A stretch of 64,000 bases of DNA, taken from positions 135,391-199,390 of the forward strand of contig CAYUPI010000001.1 in NCBI GenBank assembly GCA_964446585.1. Direction: 5' to 3'. The position numbers were made by a program, and so were the translations under genes. This stretch comes from CAYUPI01 sp964446585. Lineage in GTDB: Bacteria; Verrucomicrobiota; Verrucomicrobiia; Limisphaerales; UBA8199. Each line of letters begins with the position of its first letter. Position 1 is the stretch's first letter. The notes beneath the pieces were generated by a model. The model made no database searches, had not been told where the DNA came from, and saw only the letters and a program-made list of their open reading frames with translations. This document shows positions 36,001-44,981 of the stretch, in pieces.

Positions 36001-38154
36001 TCCGCTCAGGACACTTGCAGCCAGGTGACCGTCCGCTACAGCGACATCGTGTCCAACCTGTGCGGCGGTTCGAGTATCACTTTCCGCACCTGGACAGCCA
36101 CCGACGCCTGCGGCAACTCGAACAGTTGTGTGCAGAAGATCACCGTTCGTGACATTAGCGGACCGAATCTGACCTGCCCGCCGAAACTGGTCCTGGACTG
36201 CCCCGCTGACACCAGCACCAATAACACCGGAGTGGCTACCGCTCAGGACTCCTGCAGCCAGGTGACGATAAGTTACACGGATCTCGTGACCAACGCATGC
36301 GGCGGATCCAGTATCACTTTCCGTACGTGGACCGCTACGGACGCCTGCGGCAATTCGAGCTCTTGCGTGCAAAAGATCACCGTGCGCGACATTACCAGGC
36401 CGAACCTGACTTGTCCGCCGGACCTGGTTCTGGAATGCCCGGCGGACACCGGGACCAACAACACAGGAGTTGCGAGCGCTCAGGATACCTGCAGTCAGGT
36501 GGCTGTCCGCTACACCGATGTCGTCACCAACATCTGCGGCGCGTCGAGTATTACTTTCCGCACGTGGACCGCTACTGACACCTGCGGCAATTCGAACAGT
36601 TGTGTGCAGAAGATCACGATCCGCGACACAACGCCTCCAACTTTATCCTGCCAGCCGGGCAAAACGGTCTCGGCGACCAACCAGTGGACGTTTGATGAGC
36701 CCACTGCCTCCGACACCTGCGGCGTCGCCACCGTGCAAGTGCTGAGCACGATGACAAATCGACCCGATACCAGCACTTTGACAGCCACGCGCACATGGGT
36801 GGCGAGTGATGCCTGCGAGAATACGAACACCTGCCAGCAAACGGTAACGGTCCTCCTGGGCCAGTTGCCCTTAATCACGTCTTTCCCGCGGTCGCAAATC
36901 GTCGCCGAAGGCTCTGATCTGACGTTGACCGTGACCGCTACAAGTCAAACTCCCTGCACGTATGCCTGGCAATTGGGCGGCGTACCTATCCCGGGAGCCT
37001 CGGGCACAACTTGCGCGTTCCACGGTATCCGGCTGACGAACGCCGGCGTGTATAGCGTTATCGTCAGCAATGCCGCTGGGGCGGTGGGCAGCCCGGCCGC
37101 GGTCATCGATGTAGGGGCCAAAGTCTCCTACCAACCGATTAGCAACCGATTAGCGCTTTCGTGGTCGAGCCCATATATTCTTCAGGCGGCTGCGGCCGTC
37201 ACTGGACCGTGGACCGACGTTGCAGGCGCTACCAGCCCCTACGTGCCGACTGCCGGGGTCCCGAGGCAGTTCTTCCGGTTGCGGTCGCCAACGATCGTAT
37301 TTACGACCAATTACTCCGGAGGCCAATTTACCCTTAGCGGACCAGGGGTACCGGGGTGCAATTTCATCTTCCAGGCTTCAACCAACCTGACCGATTGGGT
37401 CAATCTCCAGACCAACCCGTCGCCGATTATGTTTATCGACAGCAGCGCCTCGCAGTATCCGAACCGCGCTTACCGCGCTGTGACGGCGCAACCGATCGTC
37501 AACCCGACACCGCTGGTGCCGCCGGCGATCACGTCGGCACCGCTGGGCCAGACTGCGATTCTGGGAGGCGGCATGTTGCTCACGGCTTCAGCCATTGGTT
37601 CCGGTCCTTTGACATATCAATGGCAGTTGAACGGCGCGAACATCGCCGCCGCAACCGGCAGTTCGCTGAGCCTGAACAATCTCCAGTTCACGAATGCCGG
37701 GCTGTACAGCGTCGTCGTGAGCAATGGCGGGGGCATCACGACCAGCGCCGCCGCGGTCGTGAACGTCGGCGTGAATCTGGCTCAGCAGCTTTGGGGCTCG
37801 GCGCTTCAACTTACGTGGCCGGCGCCATACGTCCTTCAATCCGCACTCACGGCCCCCGGGCCTTATAGCGACCTCGCGGGTGTAGATAGTCCATATTCAT
37901 ACAACCTCGCGTCCGGTCCCCGGCAGTTCTTCCGGCTGCGTTCGCCGCAGTATCAATTCACATCAGCCCATTTGCCCGACGGTTCGTTCAGCATGAGCGG
38001 TCCTGGGGTTCCGGGTTACTGCTTTGTGTTCCAGGCCACGACGGATTTCGTCCATTGGGTCAATCTGCAAACCAATGCTTCACCGGTCTCGTTTGTTGAC
38101 TCCAACGCCGCGCAGTATCCGAACAGATTCTACCGTGCAGTCGTCGCTCATTAG
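31223..38154 (+). CDS. Giant secreted HYR-repeat protein, 3' part after assembly gap
   Basis: The continuation of the gene that starts at 29544, with about 2310 codons here. Order: about seven HYR-type repeats of 82 residues (to about 33030); three looser repeats of about 80 residues; a Cys-rich segment; a non-repeat beta-rich insert (about 34100-34900, QYNLSFYVADPDTGTGPYAP...); seven repeats of exactly 79 residues (34989-36647, each with LTCPPDLVLDCPA and TWTATDACGNS); two Ig-like domains (AGVYSVIVSN, AGLYSVVVSN), each followed by a repeated module ending QYPNRAYRAV or QYPNRFYRAV. The paired Cys of each repeat suggest disulfides outside the cell. The full protein would be at least about 2860 residues. 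It is probably an adhesin or matrix scaffold. Confidence 0.9.
34989..36647 (+). repeat. 237-bp coding tandem repeat (79-residue units, seven copies)
   Basis: Unit starts at 34989, 35226, 35463, 35700, 35937, 36174 and 36411 are spaced exactly 237 bp apart. Units keep CPPDLVLDCPA, VATAQDSCSQVTIRY and SSITFRTWTATDACGNS, but differ at many synonymous sites, so this array is older or more diverged than the 246-bp one. Confidence 0.92.
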
Positions 38155-38177
38155 CACACCGTCGCATCTACGTTCGA

Positions 38178-38194
38178 GGCCGAGTCGCTCGGCC
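38178..38194. terminator. Possible bidirectional hairpin terminator
   Basis: GGCCGAG-TCG-CTCGGCC is a perfect 7-bp stem in the short space between the stop of the giant gene (38154) and the convergent small gene. No T-tract follows on either side, so it may be a hairpin of another kind. Confidence 0.3.
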
Positions 38195-38224
38195 CCGAAT
38201 TGAGTGGCGCTGCAGGTGAGGTCT

Positions 38225-38548
38225 TTACCAACGATGCCCGCCATGGAAATGTCCGCACCCGCGGCGATGGTACCAGCCATAGCTCCGATAGCACGGATAC
38301 GCGTAGCCGCGACAGCCTGGGCCGATCCCAATTCCGACTAATGGTGGTGCGACCACTACCGGTGGCGGGACGTAATAAACGAGCGCCGTACAGACGGTCG
38401 GCGCAACGACGACCGGCGCTGGCCGGGTCAAAACAATTGCCGGGATTGGTGGAAGCGGCAATCCGATGCCGATGTTGAGGTGCACTCCGGCTTGAACAGC
38501 CGAGACTGCGTCAACGAGAACCGCAGATAGTAATAATATTTTCTTCAT
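38225..38548 (-). CDS. Small secreted Pro/Val/Gly-rich protein
   Basis: A 107-residue protein with a clear signal peptide (MKKILLLSAVLVDAVSAVQA). The mature part is hydrophobic and Pro/Val/Gly-rich (LPLPPIPAIVL, YYVPPPVVVAPP), ending in a Tyr/His/Gly/Cys tail (GHFHGGHRW). No family is recognised. Composition resembles small envelope or coat proteins. It shares the His/Gly/Tyr bias of the larger protein at 57387-58607, but no clear homology. Confidence 0.72.
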   Translation of the reverse strand: MKKILLLSAVLVDAVSAVQAGVHLNIGIGLPLPPIPAIVLTRPAPVVVAPTVCTALVYYVPPPVVVAPPLVGIGIGPGCRGYAYPCYRSYGWYHRRGCGHFHGGHRW

Positions 38549-38652
38549 ATACTCATCAGACGCCGGATTATCCTCAGTCTTATCTCAAAAAGATGACTCT
38601 TGAGAATTTTCCCTTGAATAAATGCACCTGGAATTCGTCACTATGCGGTCCG

Positions 38653-39543
38653 TCAAGACCCGGCGACGGTCCTCGCCGACCTCGATCCTAAACTGCCGGC
38701 CGGGAAATTTGAGCCGGGCTTTCGCTTCAATCTGCTGTTCCAGGGAATCTCGATCTCGCCTCGGCTGAACGTGACTGCGCGACCGCCGATGCCGACGCGA
38801 TCACCGAGATTGCGGCAGAAAATTTCGCCGCCGCGCCGGGAGATCTGTCTAGCGAACAGCTCCTTCTTACCCAGACGCTCCGACCAGTACGGGATCAGAG
38901 AGCAATGAGAGGAGCCGGTGACGGGATCCTCCGGGATGCCCGCCGCCGGGGCAAAAAAGCGAGAGACAAAATCCACGTCATCGCCGCGAGCGGTGGCAAT
39001 AATCCCCAGGCTGTCCAGTCGTTCGAGCCGGTCCTTATCCGGCTCGAGCGACGCCACTTCTGATTGGGAGCCGAACACTGCTACATAATCGCGCGCTTTC
39101 AACACTTCGGCAGGTTGCCTTCCCAGTCCGCGCAACAAATCTTCCGGAGCCGCGCATGGCATCGGTGGCCGGGCCGGAAAGTCCAGTTCAATGATGGTGT
39201 CGCGCCGAGCGGCAGTCAGCCGGCCGCTCCGGGTCTGGAAGCGCACGCTCGATTCCTCGTGGCCCAGCTCAGTGAAGAGGATATGGGCGGGCGCCAAAGT
39301 GGCATGACCGCACAGATCAACTTCTACAGTCGGCGTGAACCAGCGAAGATGGAAATAACCCGCCTCCCGCTTGAAGAAAGCGGTTTCGGACAGATTGTTC
39401 TCTGCCGCGATGCGCTGAAGAATTTCGTCCGGCGGCCACTGTTGCAACGGACAGACCCCTGCCGGATTTCCGCTGAAGACGGAGCCGGTAAAAGCGTCAA
39501 CGTGGTAGTAAGGAAGAAGCACAGCGGCAAGCTTAAGTCCCAT
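38653..39543 (-). CDS. PhzF-family epimerase/isomerase
   Basis: A 296-residue protein of the PhzF/diaminopimelate-epimerase fold. Diagnostic segments: YYHVDAFTGSVFSGNPAGVC, NNLSETAFF (catalytic Glu at about residue 53), LRWFTPTVEVDLCGHATLA and EDPVTGSSHCSLIPYW. The reaction in phenazine-free bacteria is usually unknown; isomerisation of a small acid is likely. The last 30 residues (about IPWNSRLKRKPGS onward) do not look like the family's usual ending and are basic, which suggests a late frameshift or read-through into intergenic sequence. Confidence 0.92.
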   Translation of the reverse strand: MGLKLAAVLLPYYHVDAFTGSVFSGNPAGVCPLQQWPPDEILQRIAAENNLSETAFFKREAGYFHLRWFTPTVEVDLCGHATLAPAHILFTELGHEESSVRFQTRSGRLTAARRDTIIELDFPARPPMPCAAPEDLLRGLGRQPAEVLKARDYVAVFGSQSEVASLEPDKDRLERLDSLGIIATARGDDVDFVSRFFAPAAGIPEDPVTGSSHCSLIPYWSERLGKKELFARQISRRGGEIFCRNLGDRVGIGGRAVTFSRGEIEIPWNSRLKRKPGSNFPAGSLGSRSARTVAGS

Positions 39544-39685
39544 TTCCGAATTACGAAAGTCGAAACACGACCTAGAGCGAGGTCGGCGTCCCTGTAATCT
39601 GTGAAATCCAATCTGGATTGAGGTGTGAACTTAGCTTTGCGTCTGCACGAATCGTGACGCATTTTGGGCGGCAAGTGGATTCGCG

Positions 39686-40507
39686 ATGCGAAAGAATTTG
39701 AGAATGTGGATGACGGCCCGGGCGTTGTTCCTGGCCGAAGAAATGTTGACGGCGTCGGCCGGTCAACTCGGGTTCTGCGCCGAGCACGCCGCTACAAACG
39801 GCAGCGCGCTCAAGTACGAGGAGCCGCGGTTCTTAACCGGAAAGATTTACGCAAAAGACGGCCACCGCAGAACTGTTTTGTTTAATTTCACTCGACGGGC
39901 CGTTCGCTCGGGCGCGGAGCTGCGGGTGGTTCGTGAATATACCTACCCCGATGGCAAACTGGCCGCCCGCGAACGGCTGGCCTATGTGGGTGATGACCTG
40001 GTCTCGTTTGAACTCGAGGAACTGCAGATTGGAGCCCGGGGCCGCGCCGAGATTCGGCGCGTCGCGAATGACCACGCCAAGGCCCGGATCTGGTTCGAGT
40101 ACGCCAAAGATCCCCTGTCAGTGACGCGGCCGAAGACTGATAGCGAACCGCTGCAGAAAGAAGCGCTGGTCAACGACATGGTCGCGCCGTTCCTGGCCGC
40201 ACATTGGGACGAGCTTGTTCGAGGCAGAGAGGTAAAGTGCCGTTACATCGTCGTGCCGCGAACCGAGACTGTCGGGTTCACTTTCAAGAGAGCGCCCGAG
40301 TCAGCGCAGCCAGGCGGTAGGGTGGTGGTGATCAAAATGGAAGCCACCAGCCCGGTCATTGCAGCACTCGTCGATCCACTCTTTTTCACACTCGAAAGAG
40401 ACCCTCCGCACCGCGTGCTGCAATATTCTGGCCGTGTCACACCCAAGATCCAATCATCAGGCAAATGGAAGGATTTGGACGCCGTGACAGTGTTTGATTG
40501 GAAGTGA
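39686..40507 (+). CDS. Conserved hypothetical protein
   Basis: A 273-residue protein that I do not recognise. The N-terminus has a weak hydrophobic stretch (MTARALFLAEEMLTASAGQLGF) that could be an export signal. The body is charged and beta-rich (GAELRVVREYTYPDGKLAAR, VDPLFFTLERDPPHRVLQYSGRV), recalling periplasmic proteins that bind or carry hydrophobic ligands, but no motif is decisive. It converges on the HzsA-related gene, with a small hairpin between the two stops. Confidence 0.7.
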   Translation: MRKNLRMWMTARALFLAEEMLTASAGQLGFCAEHAATNGSALKYEEPRFLTGKIYAKDGHRRTVLFNFTRRAVRSGAELRVVREYTYPDGKLAARERLAYVGDDLVSFELEELQIGARGRAEIRRVANDHAKARIWFEYAKDPLSVTRPKTDSEPLQKEALVNDMVAPFLAAHWDELVRGREVKCRYIVVPRTETVGFTFKRAPESAQPGGRVVVIKMEATSPVIAALVDPLFFTLERDPPHRVLQYSGRVTPKIQSSGKWKDLDAVTVFDWK

Positions 40508-40540
40508 TCAGGGAAAAAGGATCCGCGCTTCCGAGAGAGT

Positions 40541-40560
40541 CCGCCGACTGACGTCGGCGG
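40541..40560. terminator. Hairpin between convergent genes, TGTAG-family half site
   Basis: CCGCCGAC-TGAC-GTCGGCGG is a perfect 8-bp stem followed by CTACAA. It lies between the stops at 40507 (+) and 40584 (-) and could end both transcripts. The flanking TGTAG/CTACA recalls the ends of the long inverted repeats at 11991 and 15454, so it may be a short member of the same family. Confidence 0.45.
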
Positions 40561-40583
40561 CTACAAGCCATCAAAAATGCAGG

Positions 40584-43154
40584 CTATGGCGAGGTGACGC
40601 GCACGCGCATGAATCGTTGTGGCGATGACCCCAGCGGCGCATTTTCCCGAACGACGATAGTCTCCGTGTTCGTGCCGGTACGACTGACCTCGGTGGTGAG
40701 CACGGTGTTGGGGACGGCGCCCGTGGCGGAATAGGTCGAGCCGGCATTCCAACTCCCGAGGTCATCGGACAATTCGACTGTGTGCGTCACATTGCTAACC
40801 CCGGTGCGCCGGTTGAAGGTCAACGCCAGGTAATTGGTATTGCCGTTCGTCCGCAAAGTCAGGACCGGCGTATTCTGCGCCTTCCAATACTGGAGCAAAT
40901 CATGCAGAGCCTGGGGTTCGTTGTTTGGCGGGCCGTTGATTCCAGTCTGATCGGTCGTGTTGATGCCGTGGCAATTCTTGCAAGTTCGAATTTCACCCGG
41001 TTGATAGGTAATCCAATAACGCTCCTTGACGATGCTTTCGTTGTTCGTGCCCAGTAACTGGTGTGTCATCGCCCGGCGCGCGGGCAGCAGCGCCGCGAAC
41101 GAGCCGTCATCAGCGAGTTTCACAGTTCCATTTGTGCCCGCCGGATCGAGCACGTTGTCCGCAGCAGGCTCGTGTAGCTCGGTTGCCAACACACGCCGGC
41201 CCGGCACGGGATTGGTGCCGCCGCCAGTGTAACCACGCCGCTGGTCGGCCTGAAGAAACTGGATGTGAGCGATGTCGTAGAGTTTTGGGGGATTGTTTCC
41301 CAGCACTGCGGTGTTTGTCGGCCCCCAGGTAACATTGGTCGTGCCCGCTATTCTCAAGTTGAACGGCTGCTGCCGGTCGGCGCGGTCGCGGCGTGTGACA
41401 TTGTGGCTGACGAGCAGCGCGAGGTTATTCACGCGCAAATATTTTTGAAAGAGACCGACATCCACGCCCTCCTCGTCGAAGACCTGCTGCTCGGTGCCAT
41501 TGATCGAGTTTGTCAGGAGCGGCGGCGACGCGTTGCTGCGGACCTCGACCGGGTCCAATTCCCAGAGCGCACCAATATTCGTGACGAGCTGGCCGCTGAT
41601 GTACTGAACCACATTCCCATTTGCGAGATTGTTGCTCAAACCAGGAGTCAGTGGCTGATCGGCCAGCCAGAGGCTGCCCGCCTGTTTTAGAGAGTAGAGG
41701 CGGAATGGGTACCGCGACTGCGGAAGCGTAGACGTGCCGATGTTCGCGTCGGTTGAAGGCGTATTCGTGGCGAACGCGGCCACGAGGGACCCGTCGCTCA
41801 TCGGCAGCGGATTGCGGAACACACCATAAGGATTGGGAAAATTATTTGATTTCGGAGAGATGTAGCTAATGAAGCAACTGTCAGCGTTCAGCCCGAAAGG
41901 CGCGGTGATGGTAATGATTTGCCCGGCGGCGTGAGTGCCGAAGTCGGGCGCATCGACGCCAAAATAAACGCCGTTGGTCCGGGGGTCCTCGCGGATCCAG
42001 AAGAAATTATTCAGAAAATTCTGGGAGTTGGTGCGCGTCGCAATGTTGAAGTCGATGAGATTATCGTCGTTGGTAAAACTCCGCTTGAATGTTTGCAGAA
42101 AATCGTGCCGCCCCATGTGATTCAGCACTTCCTCGCCCGAGCCATCCGTAAACATCGTCCAGGGAAAGAAGGAATTGAAAGCATTGCCGTTGACCTTGAG
42201 CGCGGCGAGGTTTGTCCCGTCGAAGGTGCGCGGTTCAGGAAAAAACTCGGCGCGGTCGTTCAGATCGTAGGCGGAGCCGGCCGATTCATCGGTATAGTTG
42301 AATGTGCCGTTGATGGGGGTGCCATTGGTCATCGTGGCGATGCGGTCGTCGGTCGCGTTCCGGTCCTGCACGAGGTGGTCCCAGCGAATGAAGACCAGCC
42401 GACCGGAGCTGTCCACCGAGGGCGTGAAAACTCCGCTGGGAGTGTGGTTGAGCAAATGCAGATCGCCGCTCGCCGGGTCCAGGCTCCAAAGGCCGGTGAC
42501 GGTCGGGAAGTCATTGTATTCGTCCAGTTGCGGATAGAGATGGGGCGAGCCGTCCCGAGGGCGGTCGCTGGCGAAAATGATGCGGCCTTCCGGGCTGTAA
42601 CACGGCCCCACATTGTTATAGTTGGTCGGTTGTCCGGGAACTTTAGTGATCGCGTAGGGGCCGTCGGGCAGGCCGGTCAGTTCGTAGAGCTGCCAATAGA
42701 ACCCATTGGTGTCGTTGGCGGATTGAGGTGCGCCGACCACCATGCTGAACAAAGCACGCGAGCCGCTCCAATGGACCTGCGGCTCGCGAACCGCGATGCC
42801 ATTAGTATGTTGGATGCCGGCGGCGCCAAGACCCAGAGCGCGCGTCAGGTTTGTCAGCGTCAGGTTGGCGAGCGAACCATTCGGTTTACCCAGCCAGAGA
42901 TCGCCGCCGCGCGGGGAATATAAAGTGCCTCCCAGGTGATTCCCGAACCCGGCGCCGACGCCCAGGAAAACATTGGTAACGGTGTTGTCGTTGACTTCAT
43001 TTGCCTGCGGCACCTGGGTAACGAAGAGAATGGGATTGGCCGCCGGCGCCGGGAGTACCTGGAGCGCCCCGATCAGAGCCACTCCCAGCGCGCGCACAAG
43101 CGAGCTACCCATTCTTTGCCGGAATGCTAACCTTCCATTCATCGCTCCGTGCAT
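40584..43154 (-). CDS. HzsA-related CxxCH protein
   Basis: An 856-residue exported protein. Signal peptide (SLVRALGVALIGALQVLPAPA), then ILFVTQVP and a large beta-propeller-like region with GGDLWLGKP, SPEGRIIFASDRPRDGSPHL and SGRLVFIRWDHL. One c-type heme motif CKNCHG lies in the C-terminal quarter, followed by a C-terminal beta domain. This order matches proteins annotated as related to the middle domain of hydrazine synthase alpha subunit, common in Planctomycetes/Verrucomicrobia. There is no sign of anammox here, so hydrazine chemistry is not implied; a periplasmic redox or sugar-related role is more likely. In-frame ATG at 43142 is an alternative start. Confidence 0.85.
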   Translation of the reverse strand: MHGAMNGRLAFRQRMGSSLVRALGVALIGALQVLPAPAANPILFVTQVPQANEVNDNTVTNVFLGVGAGFGNHLGGTLYSPRGGDLWLGKPNGSLANLTLTNLTRALGLGAAGIQHTNGIAVREPQVHWSGSRALFSMVVGAPQSANDTNGFYWQLYELTGLPDGPYAITKVPGQPTNYNNVGPCYSPEGRIIFASDRPRDGSPHLYPQLDEYNDFPTVTGLWSLDPASGDLHLLNHTPSGVFTPSVDSSGRLVFIRWDHLVQDRNATDDRIATMTNGTPINGTFNYTDESAGSAYDLNDRAEFFPEPRTFDGTNLAALKVNGNAFNSFFPWTMFTDGSGEEVLNHMGRHDFLQTFKRSFTNDDNLIDFNIATRTNSQNFLNNFFWIREDPRTNGVYFGVDAPDFGTHAAGQIITITAPFGLNADSCFISYISPKSNNFPNPYGVFRNPLPMSDGSLVAAFATNTPSTDANIGTSTLPQSRYPFRLYSLKQAGSLWLADQPLTPGLSNNLANGNVVQYISGQLVTNIGALWELDPVEVRSNASPPLLTNSINGTEQQVFDEEGVDVGLFQKYLRVNNLALLVSHNVTRRDRADRQQPFNLRIAGTTNVTWGPTNTAVLGNNPPKLYDIAHIQFLQADQRRGYTGGGTNPVPGRRVLATELHEPAADNVLDPAGTNGTVKLADDGSFAALLPARRAMTHQLLGTNNESIVKERYWITYQPGEIRTCKNCHGINTTDQTGINGPPNNEPQALHDLLQYWKAQNTPVLTLRTNGNTNYLALTFNRRTGVSNVTHTVELSDDLGSWNAGSTYSATGAVPNTVLTTEVSRTGTNTETIVVRENAPLGSSPQRFMRVRVTSP

Positions 43155-43246
43155 AGCAGGACGAATACCATCCCTGACCCTTTTTCACTATTGAGAAGAA
43201 GACGGTGCATTGATACGGCGTGAACGATCATCTATTCTTGGCAGCC

Positions 43247-44428
43247 TTAACTTTCGCTCAACCGCCGAGCCGGTTTCTCATGCAGCATTTCGTGCGCTTC
43301 TCTCAAAATGGCCGGAATTCTGCCCGCAAATGGACTGCGGTCGAAAGCGCCATCGAGTTCGATATCCGCCACTTGTCCGGCGTTTTCGCCTGGGAACCAG
43401 TGATCGGCCTGACCCAGCAGATTGTAGCGCATCTTGGCCCAGCCAGTTAGGTCGAGAGTTTTGGCGAACGTCCACAACCTGAGAATCTCGAGGACATTAA
43501 TTAGGCCAGGCATCGACAGATAATCAGGCAGACCTTCAAACCAGCGCGCGCACCAATCGGCCCCCAGCACGCGGTTCATTTCCTCGCGCAGACGCTGTTC
43601 AACGGGAGCTACCGTTTGGTTGATCCGATCATAATGCTCCAGGGCGCGCATGTGTTCGTCGAAATCTCCCGGCCGGCTGGCGCCGCAGCTCAGCGTGTGG
43701 ACTTCCGGGCGGCTCAGGCAGTAAAGGTCATTGAACTGCATTGGCGTCAGCGGCGCGCACAACTTAACGAGCTTAGCCGGCGGTTCGTAGAGTTTCCCGC
43801 CTTTGTCATTCGGGCTGATGATGAAGACCCCCATATCTCGCGCGCGGGCCGCCAGAATCGCCGGCCAGTTCAGGTCGTTGACGAAATACCAGTGGACGTT
43901 GAGGTAATCGAAATCGCCGTGGTTGATCGCCTCCAGGATGATGTCGGTCGTGGCGTGCGTGGAAAATCCTACGAATCGTACGCGGCCCTGCTTTTGTAGT
44001 TGGCGCGCTGCCGCCAAACAACCGTTCGGCCTGAGGGAGTAATCGAGCAACTGACGGTTATTAATGCCGTGCAGCGCCAATAGATCCACGTAGGCCAGTC
44101 GCAGGTTTTTCTGCGAGGTGTCGAACGTCCGCAGAAACTCCGCCGCTGTGGGTTTTGGGCCGACCTTGGTTTGGACGATGATTTTCTCGCGAGGAAGGGA
44201 CGGGAGAATCCTGCCCAACTGCATTTCGGAGGTGCCGTAACCGCGCGCCGTCTCGACATGATTGATGCCGAGGTCGAACGCCCGGCGGATGGTGGCTTCA
44301 AGATTCTCCTGGTTGTCGCGGGGGATCTTACCGGGCTCGACATCCTGCCATTGGAACTGGTACCGCATCCCGCCGCAGGAAATCACCGGCATCGCCAGTT
44401 CCGTGCGGCCGAAGCGGCGGTATCTCAT
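43247..44428 (-). CDS. Aldo/keto reductase
   Basis: A 393-residue NADPH-dependent oxidoreductase with the (beta/alpha)8 aldo/keto-reductase domain. Features: MRYRRFGRTELAMPVISCGG, GINHVETARGYGTSE (catalytic Asp region; the usual Asp-Tyr pair reads ETARGYG, with Tyr kept), IIVQTKVGPKP (catalytic Lys), LLALHGIN (His) and GRVRFVGFSTHAT. A C-terminal extension of about 100 residues follows. The frame is open to 44551, but MRYRRFG at 44428 is the family start. In this subfamily (YhdN/predicted ferredoxin-type AKRs) a C-terminal Cys cluster is common but is not present here. Confidence 0.92.
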   Translation of the reverse strand: MRYRRFGRTELAMPVISCGGMRYQFQWQDVEPGKIPRDNQENLEATIRRAFDLGINHVETARGYGTSEMQLGRILPSLPREKIIVQTKVGPKPTAAEFLRTFDTSQKNLRLAYVDLLALHGINNRQLLDYSLRPNGCLAAARQLQKQGRVRFVGFSTHATTDIILEAINHGDFDYLNVHWYFVNDLNWPAILAARARDMGVFIISPNDKGGKLYEPPAKLVKLCAPLTPMQFNDLYCLSRPEVHTLSCGASRPGDFDEHMRALEHYDRINQTVAPVEQRLREEMNRVLGADWCARWFEGLPDYLSMPGLINVLEILRLWTFAKTLDLTGWAKMRYNLLGQADHWFPGENAGQVADIELDGAFDRSPFAGRIPAILREAHEMLHEKPARRLSES

Positions 44429-44472
44429 GGGGCGCAACTTAAGCGGGCTGCGCCGGGTTCGCAAGCGATCCA

Positions 44473-44976
44473 CTAGTCGTGAGTCGAGAGCTCGAACAAC
44501 CGCGCCCGCATCGCGTTGAGACGTCGGATGGCGACTTCTGCCACCTGACACATGATCTCATGGCCAAACCGGAGATCCTCCTCACAGTGTTCGCGCAGCC
44601 GGGTTCCGTAGAAAAAGATGGCTTGAACGGGCTCGACTGCGCGGGCATCGAAACGCCAGGTGTATGGCGGGAACAGCCAGGACCAGCCCAGGACATCGCC
44701 TGCGCCGATCGTCTGAATCACAACCGGCTTCCTGTCCTCACCCAGTGCTTCCAAAGCTACCTTGCCGCTCAGGAGGAGATAAAACCGGTTGGCGATGTCC
44801 CCTTGCCGAAACACCAGTTGGCCCGACGCAAACTCCGTGCGCATGGCGTAGAGCGCCAGTGTGGAGAGATCCTGCGGAGGCATTCCTCTCAAGAAGGGAT
44901 GGCTGCTCATTTGGACTTCGAGGCTCTCGAATTCAGCCTGGTGCCCATGGATTGTGTCTGACGTTGCAGATTTCAT
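44473..44976 (-). CDS. Cyclic-nucleotide-binding domain protein
   Basis: A 167-residue protein consisting almost only of a CRP-type cNMP-binding beta-barrel (about 28-140: FLRGMPPQDLSTLALYAMRT, FASGQLVFRQGDIANRFYLL, LSGKVAL). The phosphate-binding cassette region near GAGDVLGWSWL is Trp-rich and lacks the usual RSA motif, so cAMP binding is uncertain. No DNA-binding helix-turn-helix follows, so it is not a typical transcription factor. It lies 5 bp after the FAD monooxygenase in the same operon. It might regulate that enzyme. Confidence 0.88.
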   Translation of the reverse strand: MKSATSDTIHGHQAEFESLEVQMSSHPFLRGMPPQDLSTLALYAMRTEFASGQLVFRQGDIANRFYLLLSGKVALEALGEDRKPVVIQTIGAGDVLGWSWLFPPYTWRFDARAVEPVQAIFFYGTRLREHCEEDLRFGHEIMCQVAEVAIRRLNAMRARLFELSTHD

Positions 44977-44981
44977 ATGTG

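Noticed and set aside
31036..36647. Regular direct repeats as a possible CRISPR array
   Set aside because: Units are 246 and 237 bp, coding and without spacers.
39568..39625. Small palindromes CGACCT-AGAGCG-AGGTCG and ATCCA-ATC-TGGAT between PhzF and the next gene
   Set aside because: Stems are short, without a T-tract or matching operator; they could be chance.
41919..42923. A 334-residue open frame antisense to the HzsA-related gene
   Set aside because: No recognisable domain; the minus-strand frame has signal, heme motif and propeller motifs.
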